A stretch of DNA of 64,000 nucleotides from Lycium barbarum (lineage: Eukaryota; Streptophyta; Magnoliopsida; Solanales; Solanaceae). Positions 12,716-23,530 of the stretch are shown piece after piece (position 1 is the stretch's first letter; each line of letters starts with the position of its first letter). The notes below the pieces were generated by a model. It did no database searches. It was not told the origin of the DNA and worked only from the letters and a program-made list of their open reading frames with translations. A program made the translations under genes and the position numbers. The stretch is from NCBI RefSeq assembly GCF_019175385.1, contig NC_083345.1:13974027-14038026 (forward strand), written 5' to 3'.

Positions 12716-13303
12716 AGCATCCCTACTTATATATTATCTATTCGATTGAGAAAATTTCTACTTTGCGCGTCATATAGTTGACATAAATGTATTCTTTTTG
12801 TTTATGGATCTAAAAATATGCTCTCCATTATTCAAACAAGTTCTTTGATCATACTTTTTTTATACTCCCTCCGTTTCAATTTATATGAACTCATTTGACT
12901 GAGCACGACATTTAAGAAAGAGGGAAGACTTTTGAAACTTGTGGTTCAAAATAAGCCTTGAAAATTTGTGTAGCTGTAAATCATTTATAAAGTGAATTTG
13001 TTTCCAAATAAGGAAATGAGTCATTCATTTTGGCACGGACTAAAAAGGAAATATGTTCAAACAAATTGAAACAGAGGGAGTATGTCTTTTAGATATTTTG
13101 AATTATCAATTATAATGACATATAGTACCTTTCTCATGTTTCCTAAATACGTAAATTTTATTGAAAAAACTTAACGATTTAATGTTTGAATTCACGATCA
13201 AAATTGAATTATTTGACTCTGGTTGTACCACATAAATTGAGAATGAGGGAGTATAAATTTAAAATTTTAAGATTTGGATACATAGATACTTTTGGCCTCT
13301 ACC
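12716..13303. repeat. Second copy of the vicilin upstream segment (empty site of the Tat element)
   Basis: From AGCATCCCTACTTATATATT onward it matches 5966-6550 nearly base for base, including the Stowaway MITE (12863-13082). It stops at about 13303, where a gypsy fragment begins. To the left, the second copy reads straight on into CAATCAGCAAA with no LTR, so it preserves the site before Tat insertion. Confidence 0.85.
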
Positions 13304-13319
13304 GTATCGGAGAACCGTT

Positions 13320-14396
13320 GAGAAAAGACCATAAATAGTCTCTTATCTATGGGAGTAGGTCTAAAATGGTCTCTTAACTATACACTTACCGGTTTTAGTC
13401 CTTCAACTATCCAAAAACTTATCAAATTTGGTCTCCATCTATTTTTTTGTACAAACAGCGTACAAACTCATAAACCTTCGTGAGATTAATCGTTAAACCA
13501 TTCCTCAGACCTATACTGCTTCTTTTTCCTCAAATTCATTCTTTAACCTCAAGTTCTCTTTCGTAACCGACGGAAAACCGACCCAGTCTGTCGGTTTTGT
13601 TAAAAAAAAAAAAAAAAACCGACGGTTCGATGGTACCGTCGGTTTTTTTTTTTTTTTTTTTTAAATTAAAGAATGAAATGTAGGAACTTGAAATCGAACC
13701 CGGGTATGTTCCTTGGCATTAAAGGGCTTTACCACTAGACCACTGATATTTTTTATTCATCTACTTACATTGATTTAATTTATACTGTTTTTTTCACTCT
13801 AAATCCGTCGGTTTTTTTATAAAAACAAATAAAAATAAAAAACCGACGGACTCCATCGGTTTATTTTAGAAAATAATATAAAAAATAATTATATTTTTTC
13901 GCGCATTTTTGTGCAAAAAATAATCGACGCAGTCCGTCGGTTTTCTAAAAAAAAAAAGATTTAAAAAAATTATTGAAAAAACCGACGGAATCCGTCAGTT
14001 TTTTCCATCGGTTTTTTTTCGCGGTTTTTACCAGTTTTTTAGTAGTGTTTGAGAAGAATTGTTACAGAAATTTTGTGCCTGAGTTTGTCTTTTCGAATTT
14101 TAGAGACTCGAGAGCGACACCAGTGCCAGAATGCTCTTTTTTTTTTTTTTTTTTTTTTAAACAAGAGGAACTTGAGGAAAAAGAAGCAAGGAGAGAGAAA
14201 TATAGGTCTGAGGAATGATTTAACGATTAATCTCACGAAGGCTTATGAGTTTGTACGCTGTTTGTATGAAAAAATAGACGGAGACCAAATTTGATAAGTT
14301 TTTGAATAGTTAAAGGACTAAAACCGGTAAATGTATAGTTAAGAGACCATTTTAGACCTACTCCCATAGATAAGAGACTATTTATGGCCTTTTCTC
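13320..14396. mobile_element. Mutator-like element with about 190 bp terminal inverted repeats
   Basis: The ends GAGAAAAGACCATAAATAG (left) and the complement of the right end, GAGAAAAGGCCATAAATAG, open inverted repeats that pair for about 190 bases (13320-13510 with 14210-14396). GAGAACCGTT flanks both sides (13310-13319 and 14397-14406), a 9-10 bp TSD as expected for Mutator-like elements. There is no transposase. The interior holds CCGACGG/CCGTCGG motifs in both orientations and a tRNA-like SINE candidate. It sits in the gypsy protease region. Confidence 0.85.
13640..13750 (-). mobile_element. Possible tRNA-derived SINE inside the Mutator-like element
   Basis: On the minus strand, TGGTCTAGTGG (about 13740) fits the pol III box A consensus. 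CGGGTTCGATTTC (about 13700-13688) is a near match to box B. About 60 bases further on is a run of about 20 A. Spacing between the boxes (about 35 nt) is tRNA-like. No clear TSD was found, so a captured tRNA-like sequence is the alternative. Confidence 0.45.
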
Positions 14397-15532
14397 GAGA
14401 ACCGTTCACATGTTCGATAAACCGAAGAGTATTGGGAGTAGATCCACCAGATAGAGCATGATAAGAGATAGCTGACTGGGCTTGAACTTCCAAACACTGG
14501 AGTTGTTCAGCGGGGAATTCATCAGGCGTAAAAGTCTCCGACAACTCAATCGGGGGCTCCGACGAATCTTCCAGAAGGAGCAACTAAGAAAGGGACTTAC
14601 ATTTATGATTCGGCGTATAGAGTTCATCACAATTGTAGCAAAGTCCCTTCTCTCTGCGGGATTGAAGCTCAGTAGCAGAAAGGCGTTTGAATGGTATCTT
14701 GGGAGCGATTGGAGCAGCGGAGGGCCTGGGAGAGAACTGATTTGAACGAGGAGGATTGGGTTAAAGGGGCTGGGTTCGAGCCAAAGCGGGTCGGGGGGCC
14801 CAGCGGTTATGCCCAATTTCTGCTCATACAAATAGCCCAATGAATAGCATCTTCTAAAGTGGTAGGTTGACACATTAATAGATCATCTTGAATGTCCTTT
14901 TTTAGGCCCGAAATAAAACATTCCACCAAAAACACATCCGGTAAACACACTGCCTCGTTAGAAATTGCATCGAAGTGAGTACGGTACTCAGTGACGGTCG
15001 ACGTCTGTTGCAGCTTAGACAGACGATTTTCTGGCGATTTCAGACTTTTGACACGAAATTGGAGACGACGAAGCTTGTCGACAAAATGAGGCCAATCACT
15101 GAGTTGCTTATTGCGAAACAACCAGCGATACCAGTTAAGGGCTTCACCGTCCAGATAAAAAGAAGGTAATGAAAGTTAATGAGTTGGCAAGATAGAGTAG
15201 AAATCGAAATACCTCTCAGCTTGGAAAAGCCATGCCTCTGGATTAAGGCCACTGAATCGCGACAACTCCACTGTAGCAAGCTTATGTCGAATAGCCACCG
15301 CAGCAGAGGTTTGAGATCCGGACGATAAACAGACCTCCATTGAACGAGGAGGAGCTTGCTCAATGGGCGTAGATGAGTTTTCCAAGTTCGAAATAAAATC
15401 CTGGAAGAATTTTTGCTGGTTATCAACGGCGGTGCAGAGTTTGTCGATACGAGATGCTAACTGATGGAAAAAAACCAGCGTCACAGGCGGAAGCTCAGCG
15501 GTCTGTTTTGTTTTGTCACCCATGGAGTCCAG
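14397..15532 (-). pseudogene. Gypsy gag and protease N-terminus (frameshifted remnant)
   Basis: 15532-15176 holds the N-terminal gag (MGDKTKQTAELPP, ATVELSRFSGLNPEAWLFQA). After a frame change, 15121-14807 continues the capsid (NKQLSDWPHFVDKLRRLQF, EYRTHFDAISNEAVCLPD, LVECFISGLKKDIQDDL). About 14660-14600 encodes EKGLCYNCDELYTPNHKCK, a C-x2-C-x7-H-x-C metal-binding stretch. 14583-14406 runs to ISYHALSGGSTPNTLRFIEH, the entry to the protease. At least two frameshifts are present. Confidence 0.75.
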
Positions 15533-15914
15533 GACGATGAAAGCACCAAATGGAGCAAACACCAAACTACTCTTAGTAGTGGAACAATAGAAATATTAAT
15601 AGATACCTCAGTAGCCGATTACAAAAAGAAAATACTGATAGGGATAGGAATAAGGGGGATGAGGAGCAACAGAAGAATTGGGATGAGGAGAGAGACTTAT
15701 GATAACAAAATTCTTGTCTAAGACATTAAACCTATACTGCACCTATTTAACAAACTCAGATTCTCTATCACGTGCCTTTCAACCAAGGGATTTCCAAACA
15801 AAGTCTTTTAATTGTTTATTGGGCTGCTTGGGTCTTGTACTACGCCTTAGCTCCCCTGGTCCAATTCCCTCTTCATTATAATTTTGGGCTTCAACTGTTG
15901 TAGTGTCCATAACA

Positions 15915-16290
15915 CTCTGTAAGTAGCAAGTCATAACAAGTACCTGTTTAAGTACTGCCAGTACATCTTTATTGAGTCTATGACTAGAAAAATCAAGGAG
16001 TCCAACTCCAATTCATGTTTAGCTTTATGTAATAGAGGTAAGATTGCCATGTCCCCCTCTACTATTGTACTTTTGTGATTAAGTTATTAACTTGGTAGGG
16101 GTCCAAGCCAAATCCCCCACCACGGGAGATGCATCGTGGGTGGATGGCTTAAAATAATAAAATAAAAAGTCATAACAAGTACCTGGAAAATAAAATTACC
16201 TACGATATTAATTACATGGTGTTGGCAAGGATAATACTGATATTAACTGTTGCGTTAATTTTGCTCCTGTGGAGAATCAAATTGAAATTT
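15915..16290. other. Intergenic sequence without recognised genes
   Basis: Two variants of AAGTCATAACAAGTACCTG occur (about 15928 and 16168), echoing the 3' flank of vicilin gene 1. Nothing else is recognised. Confidence 0.4.
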
Positions 16291-17040
16291 TGAAACATTG
16301 AGGAAAGAAGAGAGAATGGCTGAAGAGATCAAAGTTTGCTTCTCTAGATGATAAATAGACTAAAGTTTGCTTCTTCGATTTGCAAGAAATTAGAGACCCA
16401 TTGAGATTGATAAAGAATCCTATCTTCTTGTGCTAGGGGCCTAGGGCATGTACCCCAATCAAAGTCACAAAAGGCAAGAATATGCTAAGAAGGATCTAAA
16501 GACATAAAAAGGTCAAAACTTGAGTCAATGAACAAATAACGCATGCAATGAAAAGTTGCATCAAGATGGAGATGTCGAGGATCTAATTACATGTACGGAT
16601 TAAGGTTGGCCATGAAAAACAATGAAATGGTCTGATTAGGTACAGGTTAGGAAATTCGATTTTCCTTGGATGCGCCTATAAAAAATAGGATCTGGAAGAG
16701 GCTCACAATAATTGAGAAGAAGCTTGCAAGTTGGATCTAGAGGTCAAGGTGCCGAAATGAGGTCCAAATACTCAAATTCAGATAAGAAGTCAATGGTCAA
16801 TCTTCTCTTGACTGAGAATCACCTCTAGTACTAGACTCTCCAATAATTTCCATTCCTAAGAAGAAATGTGCATAACCAAGACCTTTAATGTTTCAAATTA
16901 AGTAATTCAGCAACATTATCCCCATCAATAATGTCATCTACGTAATCAACCACAATAGAAATAGAATCTCCAGTCCGTTGGAAGAATAGTGAATAGCCAG
17001 TTTAGGAGTGTGTATATCCTTTAAACTTAAGCCTTGCAGC
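16290..17040 (-). pseudogene. Ty1/copia reverse transcriptase-RNase H remnant
   Basis: The minus strand near 17010-16900 reads YSLFFQRTGDSISIVVDYVDDIIDGDN, split here as YSLFFQRTG and DYVDDII, the copia RT catalytic block. Downstream frames give DFLSEFEYLDL and EPLPDPIFYRR, then FCDFDWGTCP near 16450, which resembles the RNase H CDSDWAGCP stretch. Several frame changes and stops separate these pieces. No LTRs were found. Confidence 0.75.
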
Positions 17041-17104
17041 ACAATGAGCATACTATTGTCTAATGCTTGTCGAAATCCATAAAAAAAAAAAAAAAAAGTA
17101 TGCA

Positions 17105-17497
17105 TACATGTTTAATTTAGATGTAGGATGTCTTGTACCGGTTAGAAATTTTGTGTAACCTCTTCATATAGGTCTTCATGAATATAGAAATGCGCACCCG
17201 AACTTATCTGTAAAAAAATGGACCAAAAATTTGTGAAAAAAATAAATATGAAATTTGGATTCACTAATCTGTGAAACATAACAACCTCGTAAGTTGATTT
17301 CACATGTTGATATACCATACTTCACCTGAATTGCACACGCATACTGCTATCCTTATCACACGTCAACACTTGTCAACCTACCTTCAAAGTTCCAAACTCA
17401 TATTCTTCCATTAAAAGTTCCCACGCAAAATTAAGTTATCTTCATCCCTCATCAAAACTTTGGAAATAAGCTTCCATCACACAGTTCAATTATAACT
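17105..17497 (+). promoter_or_regulatory. Damaged upstream region of the vicilin pseudogene
   Basis: It aligns with 6900-7110. The position of the first RY box reads CAACCTACCTTCAAAG (17374-17389) instead of CAACTTGCATGCAAAT. The second reads CCACGCAAAA (17421-17430) instead of CCATGCAAAA, and the TATA-like box reads TTAAAAGTTC (17411-17420) instead of TATAAATTCC. All three storage-gene elements seen in copy 1 are therefore altered. Confidence 0.65.
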
Positions 17498-18653
17498 ATG
17501 GCAATTTTCACTAAACCAAAACCTTTATTCCTCTTCTTGTTGATCCTCTCTGTCTTTCTTGCTTGTCAATGTAATGAAGAAGAGAACAATCCCTACTAAT
17601 TTGAATCACATAGGTTCAAATCTCGACTGAGCTCAGAACATGGTGAATTTCGAGTCCTTGACAAATTCACTGAAAGGACTGAACTTCTTCGAGGAATAGA
17701 GAAGTACAGAATATCAGTGCTTGAATTTGAACCTCTGTCTTTCATGCTTCCTCATCACTTTGATGTTGAAGTCATACTTCTTGTTCTTAGAGGTAGGTAC
17801 TTAATCTGTCCAGTTTATGTGATATAGTTAATTGGAGGATCTGATCAAAACACCTTTAAATTTGACGAGTTTTATTCAGGACCCCTTAAACGATGTGGGT
17901 AACATTATAAAAAAGCTTAGTACAAAAATAATTAGGACTAGATATAATTTAATGGGTATCTGAATAAAACATGCCAAGTTTTGAAGTTTAGGGGGTCTTT
18001 AGGTATTCTGCCTAAGTTAATATGACTTGTACGAAACTTAATGGTACAAAATTTCAAGAAAAATGAAGATTTTTTTAACAGGTGATCTATTAAATACTAT
18101 GTTATAGCATTTGTGCAGCTATAAAATTTTGAATTTATGTCTTTAAATGTAGTATCATATTGTTTGTGTGAATATAAAAACTTCTTATTAAAGTTAAAAT
18201 GAGAAATATAAAACTGATTTTCCAAATTTAGGAGTGTCCTTTAAAACGGTCTAAAACAGGAAAGTGTTTCATGTAAACTAGAACGGAAGGAGTAAATTTG
18301 TTTTTATGCTTATTACAGGGAGAGGAACCATAAATATAGCTGAAGAAGATGAGAGGAATTCCCTCAACTTGGAGCATGGAGATGTAATCAGAGTTTCTGC
18401 AGGTTCAACAGTCTACTTTATTAACAGCGATAACAAAGAAAAGTTCTCTATTTACGTGCTAGCCAAGGCTGTTAATATTCCTGGCCGATTTCAGGTAATC
18501 ATAGTACAATTCGAAGATAATAGGCCCCAAAAAATTTTCCCCACTTGAGAGTCTTTTATCAACTTTTAAAATTTGGGAGACTATTTGCATTCTCAATTTG
18601 TTCAATATTTCTATTTTTGACCTTCAAAAAATGGTCAAATAAGACTTTATTGA

Positions 18654-19173
18654 TACTCCATCCGTCCCAATTTATGTAATATAGTTTAATTAGGCACGAA
18701 TTTTAAGAAACAAAGACTTTTGAAACTTGTAGTCTCACTACAAGAAAAAAGATATTTGGCAACAATTTTTTTTTTTTGTTGCAAGCGACCCACGGAAGTC
18801 TTCTCACTTGGAATAGAGCTCGATTGATTATTGTTGCAAAAAATATTTTTGGCAACAAAAGAATAATATTTGTTGCATAAACTTTTCTCAACGGTTGTTA
18901 TTGTAACGACGTGCAACAACTTTTTTTATTTGTTACCAAAAGTACTTTTTGCAATGGCAACAAAATTAAATTGTTTGGCAACAAAAAAGTTCATTTGCCA
19001 ACAATAAAATTAAGTTGTTGCCAAATATTAATTTTTTTTTTTTTGTCATTTCTATACTTTCTTGTAGTGTCTAAAAAAGGAAGTTTTTAGTTAAACTATT
19101 TCTAAATATAGAAACAATTATTTTTGGGTCAGATTAAAAGAAAAATGTATTACATAAATTGGGACAGAGAGTA
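18654..19173. mobile_element. Stowaway-like MITE in pseudogene intron 2, split by a CACTA MITE
   Basis: The left end is TACTCCATCCGTCCCAATTT and the right end AAATTGGGACAGAGAGTA, inverted, flanked by TA. The element is interrupted by the 334 bp CACTA-like element at 18736-19069. Confidence 0.75.
18736..19069. mobile_element. CACTA-type MITE
   Basis: It begins CACTACAAGAAA and ends TTTCTTGTAGTG, perfect CACTA inverted ends. The 3 bp TSD is TCT on both sides (18733-18735, 19070-19072). The interior is filled with TTTGGCAACAA/TTGTTGCCAAA repeats in both orientations, as in CACTA subterminal regions. Confidence 0.9.
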
Positions 19174-19359
19174 CAAATACAGACAATTAGGGACATGGTA
19201 GTATAAAATGTATTCGGATGCTAATATACTTGCCTTTGGATTCAGGAATTCTTTAGTGCCAGAGGCGAAAATCCAGAAACCTTCTACAAAACCTTCAGCA
19301 CTGATATCCTAGAGACTGCTTTCAATGTAATTACAGTCCAATGACTTGGTGATCTAATT

Positions 19360-19600
19360 CACAAAATAGTCGGCAAATGTATCGGTTATGTGTATTAAGT
19401 ATAAAATATACATATAATATTCATATTATATACATATATACACGATCAATGTATATGTTATGTATATTTTTACTAGCACCTGGTAAATGTATCGATTATG
19501 TGTATTAAGTATAAAATATACATATAATGTTCATATTATATACATATATACACGATCAATGTATTTGTTCTGTATATTTTTACTAGCGCCGGTAATTAAT
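19360..19600 (+). repeat. Tandem duplication of about 117 bp in pseudogene intron 3
   Basis: AATGTATCGGTTATGTGTAT at 19376 and AATGTATCGATTATGTGTAT at about 19487 start two near-identical units that share TAAGTATAAAATATACATAT and the CACGATCAATGTAT end. It is a local direct repeat of unknown role. Confidence 0.75.
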
Positions 19601-20142
19601 TTCGGCCGATGAGAAAACCCTTACTGATCTTAAATTCATTTTTTACTGCTTCGGTTATCTCAATTCTCACTTTGTATTTTGTTTACATTATTTTTTATTA
19701 AACCCCAAGGGACACAATAGAGAGGCTATTTGGACCAAAAAGACAGGGTATAGTTGTCAAAGCCACTGAAGAGCAAATTAGAGCAATTAGCCATCACGCT
19801 GCAGGCACTAAGCAAAAGAGAGGTGAAACAAGAGGTCCTTTCAATGTGTTGAACGAACGCCCATTATTGAGTAACACATTTGGAAACTACTTTGAAGCAA
19901 CTCCAGAGAGATTTGAGCAGTTGAGGGATTTGGATGTAGCTGTTGGTATCATGAACATCAACCAAGCCTCTTTGCAATTTGCCACTCCTTCTATTTAAAT
20001 TTATGTTCAATTCATGTTACATAAATTAGTTTGGCACACAGTTTAATTAAGTAAAAGAAAAAGTGAGACTTTCAAAACTTATGGTCTTAAACAAGCCATA
20101 ACATTATTTGTGTTGTGAGACTTTTGAAATACGTGCTCTGAA

Positions 20143-20245
20143 ACAACAAACAACAACATACCACTGTAATCCTCACAAGTGGGATCTGGGAAGGGTAGGA
20201 TCTATGCAAACCTTATCCCTACCTTTGTGGAGTACAGAGCCGTGT
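20143..20245 (-). mobile_element. TS-type SINE 3' fragment in pseudogene intron 4
   Basis: On the minus strand the sequence contains GGTAGGGATAAGGTTTGCAT, CCCTTCCCAGATCCCACTTG and ends GTATGTTGTTGTTTGTTG. These are the conserved 3' region and TTG tail of Solanaceae TS SINEs. The 5' tRNA part is missing. Confidence 0.7.
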
Positions 20246-21057
20246 AATAATATTTGTGTAGCTCTAAAAGCTTCTGATCACTAAGATAAAACTCAAAGTT
20301 TATGACTAAATGTTTTAAAATATAGAGATGTGTTATTCTTTTTCAGACGGACTAATAGGAAAATAATAACATTAGTTAAAAACCCAAAATCATGATACCT
20401 TAATTTTTTTGGGAATTAAATATGGTTATTATTTTGACATATATGATAGAAGCTTAAATGAAGTGATATGCACAGCGAGGATTTGTATCGCTGAACCTAA
20501 TTTCCTTGTGATTGAGGCATATTACTGTTATATTTTGCAAATTAATTTTGCAGGGTGGAATGATATTACCAGTGTACTGTACAAAGGCTACATGGTTGGT
20601 AATGGTTGCACAAGGAAATGGGCGCTTCGAAATGGTTGGTAGCCAGAAACAAGGCCATCATCAGACAGTCCGAGGCTGTCTATCAGTTGGTGATCTTTTT
20701 GTAATCCCAGCAAGCCATCCTATTACAGTTATAGCCACCGGAGATTCAAATCTCAGGATGTTCGGTTTTGGAATCAATGCTCGTAACAAAACATTGAACT
20801 TCCTCGCAGGTATTAGTTTAGTCTTCCTCATTTCTTGATTACTTACACGGTAGAAACTTACTCGTTTTCGATGTTTAAATCAAGTCACATGCATGATCAC
20901 ATGTGTTTGCATTTAGATATTTAACAATTAGTCATGGTTATTAATTAACATGCATTTTCATCTTATTACATCACATCACATAACTATAGTTAGTTTATAT
21001 GATTTGGTGTAAGCATGGTGTGGTATTAGATATTTATCCTTACCTGACATATCCCAA

Positions 21058-21434
21058 AGGGATAATTTCACAAATGGTCACCAAGCTTTTATTTTATTGC
21101 ACGAAGTCCACTAAATTATGACAGTACTTCTCTTTATAACATAAAAGTAACTCACTTTTGCCTAAGTATCACCAGATCATTTTTCTTGTAACCAAAAAGT
21201 CATTTTAACTCCGCCTGACTATCATATAAAATGTATCTCATGTTTTCTTCTTATGACTTTTTCTGATACTAACTAAAATTTAGCGACTTTTGTTAAACAA
21301 ATAATTTAGTGATTTTCGTGGTAGTTAAGTAAAAGTTACTATATGATTTTTCCGTTATAAAAAATAATGTAGTAACTTTAGTGCAATAAAACTGAAGTTA
21401 AGTGAACATTAGAACATCTATGAAATCAATCCCA
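21058..21434. mobile_element. Inverted-repeat MITE in pseudogene intron 5
   Basis: The left end (GGGATAATTTCACAAATGGT, then TTTTATTGCACGAAG) is the approximate complement of the right end (CTTTAGTGCAATAAAACTGA ... AATCCCA). Terminal repeats are about 60 bp. No clear TSD was seen, so the family is left open. Confidence 0.55.
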
Positions 21435-21920
21435 TATTCGAACATCTTCAATTTGAGTTTTCCTTTAAGGATTAAAGTAATATATTTTGATACTGTAAAT
21501 AATACGCTGCTGTTAACATATCTTATTTGTTCATATTATATGTTAACTAACTTTCACTCTTTATAGACAATTACGAATAGTTATTAACACTGTCAATATA
21601 TAGAAAATAATATTCTTTTTAAAATCTTGGCTGGTTTGAAATTGAAGGTCAAGAAAGCATATGGAGAAATGTAGACAGGGAAGCAAAAGAACTGTCATTC
21701 AACATGCCAGCAAGGGAGGTTGAACAAATCTTGCAGAATCAAGATCAGTCCTATTTTGTGGCAGCACCAGAGCAGCAATAATATCTTCAATTTTGGACTT
21801 CGTTTTCTAAGTGTGAGCTTTGTGAATAATAAATAACGAAAGGCTCCAAGAGTAGTGATTAACGTTTTTGGCCTCTTATATATATTTTCTTAAGTGCAAT
21901 GTAACTTTTGTAACATAAGT

Positions 21921-22460
21921 AAAGTTCCTCTTTTAACCCAAAAGAAAATTGCATTTAATCTCGTTTTACCCCAACATCTTCACGAAAGAAAAAAAAAAAA
22001 GCCCAACATCTTCAAGGACTCGAGATATAAACTTTAGAAATATAGCCTACAAAAAAAAAATTGGGAAAACGAAATTAATATCCTTTTCCTAAGTAATTAA
22101 TAGCCTGTTTGGTCAAACTTCTAAAATCAGCTTATTTTAAAAAGTACTTTTTTTTAAAGTACTTTTCAAAAAATCACTTTTAGCGAAAAGTTACTCTTTT
22201 AACCCAAAAGAAAATTGCATTTAATCTCGTTTTACCCCAACATCTTCACGAAAAAAAAAAAAAAAAAAAAAGCCCAACATCTTCAAGGACTCGAGATATA
22301 AACTTTAGAAATATAGCCTACAAAAAAAAAATTGGGAAAACGAAATTAATATCCTTTTCCTAAGTAATTAATAGCCTGTTTGGCCAAACTTCTAAAATCA
22401 GCTTATTTTAAAAAGTACTTTTTTTTTAAGTACTTTTCAAAAAATCACTTTTAGCGAAAA
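21921..22460. repeat. Tandem duplication, period about 266-271 bp
   Basis: The block from AAGTTCCTCTTTTAACCCAA (about 21922) to TTTTAGCGAAAA (about 22189) is repeated directly from 22187. The copies differ mainly in the length of an A-run. The unit contains the 3' flank of the vicilin pseudogene plus the left end of a MITE, so the MITE has two left ends. Confidence 0.85.
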
Positions 22461-22751
22461 ACAGTTAATGTTTGGCCAATTAATTAAAAAAGTACTTTTG
22501 AGCAGCAATTAGTGTTTGACCAAACTTTTAAAAAGTGCTTCTATTTGTATTTTTCTCAAAAGTACTTTTCAAAAAAGTGTTTTTTAGCAAAAGCTGTTTT
22601 TTTTTAGCTTCTGAAAAACTGTTTCTGCTACTTCCCAGAAGCACTTATTTTCTCCCAAAAGCTTGGCCAAACACCTCACTTTTTTTTCAAATAAGCACTT
22701 ATTGAAAAAATAAGTACTTTTGGGGAAAAATAAGTTTGGCCAAACAGGCTA
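22372..22751. mobile_element. Tourist-like MITE (a second left end at 22101)
   Basis: The termini TAGCCTGTTTGGCCAAACTT and AAGTTTGGCCAAACAGGCTA are inverted copies. The flanking TAA on both sides (22752-22754 on the right) fits the 3 bp TSD of PIF/Harbinger elements. The interior is made of AAAGTACTTTT-type inverted motifs. Confidence 0.6.
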
Positions 22752-22915
22752 TAAGTAGGAAGTTAGCTCAACTGGAAAATGAAACTACAATCGACTATTT
22801 AATGGGGGCAACTTTAAAGTACATAAAATGGCTTCTTCAAACTTTTATCCCAAAAATTAGCATATTAATAGTCTCCCAAGGCAAATAAATCGAAGAGAGT
22901 CTCCATACACTTTGG

Positions 22916-23530
22916 CTCCGTTTGGACATGATTTGAAATCATGGTTTGAAAGTTTCAAATCATGTTTGGACATACAATTTGAATATTTTAAGTTGTATTT
23001 TCTCTTATAGACATAAAAACCCCACAAATTGTGAAAACTATCAAAACATTCTCAATTCTTATACAATCTTATCAAATGAGCAAATCATGGTTTATAACAA
23101 AATTAGTACACTACTAGAAGGCTTATCTAAAAAATGCAACATCAATTAATCAAACTTTACTTCAATAAAATCGAAAATTTAACATGAATAGTAATGTAAC
23201 TACTATTTAATATAATCTTCTCATATAAATTAAGGATTGGTAGACATAAATAAAGGTTGGTGGAAGTTAATGAGATTGGTAAATGATTGATGGGGGTAAT
23301 TGTTAAAAATATTTACCAACTTATGGGTTTTTTTTACAAAATATTAATTTATGGGTTAAATTTTGTATTTAAAAAAGTTGAAATCATGGTTTCAAACTCA
23401 AACCATGCTTTTTTGAATGATTTGGGTTCAAACCATGATTTCAAACCAAGTTTCAAACCACGACTGAAAATTGATGGCCAAACGCTGATTTGAAACCATG
23501 ATTTTAAAATTGATGGGCAAACGCTTACTT
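22916..23530. mobile_element. GTTTGG-ended MITE, copy 1
   Basis: It opens with CTCCGTTTGGACATGATTTG and closes with GATGGGCAAACGC, approximately inverted. Internal sequence (GACATAAAAACCCC, ATGCAACATCAATTAATC, GGTAAATGATTGATGGGG) is shared with the element at 24355-25875. A diverged relative is at 35158-35776. Confidence 0.6.

Larger units (their letters stand above)
13304..15914 (-). mobile_element. Truncated Ty3/gypsy fragment: LTR, gag, knuckle and start of protease
   Basis: The minus strand from about 15914 gives an LTR-like region (about 15566-15914, outer end TGTTATGGACAC on the minus strand), gag from 15532, then a decayed CCHC-like stretch and the first protease residues. It stops abruptly at about 13304 after the start of protease. 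A Mutator-like element (13320-14396) interrupts it. No RT or integrase follows, so the 3' part is lost. Confidence 0.75.
17498..21781 (+). pseudogene. 7S globulin (vicilin-like) pseudogene, second tandem copy
   Basis: Exon equivalents of copy 1 are at 17498-17792, 18319-18494, 19246-19326, 19702-19965, 20554-20809 and 21648-21781. Lesions: codon 34 is TAA (17597-17599) where copy 1 has TTA; the intron 3 acceptor AG is AA (19700-19701); four bases including the GT are missing at the intron 4 donor, so exon 4 runs from CAA straight into GCCTCT at 19966. The exon 5 Arg/Glu-rich loop is shortened and the stop comes earlier than in copy 1. The rest of the reading frame is well kept, which points to recent loss. 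Read-through from a sequencing error at codon 34 would not rescue the splice lesions. Confidence 0.88.
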
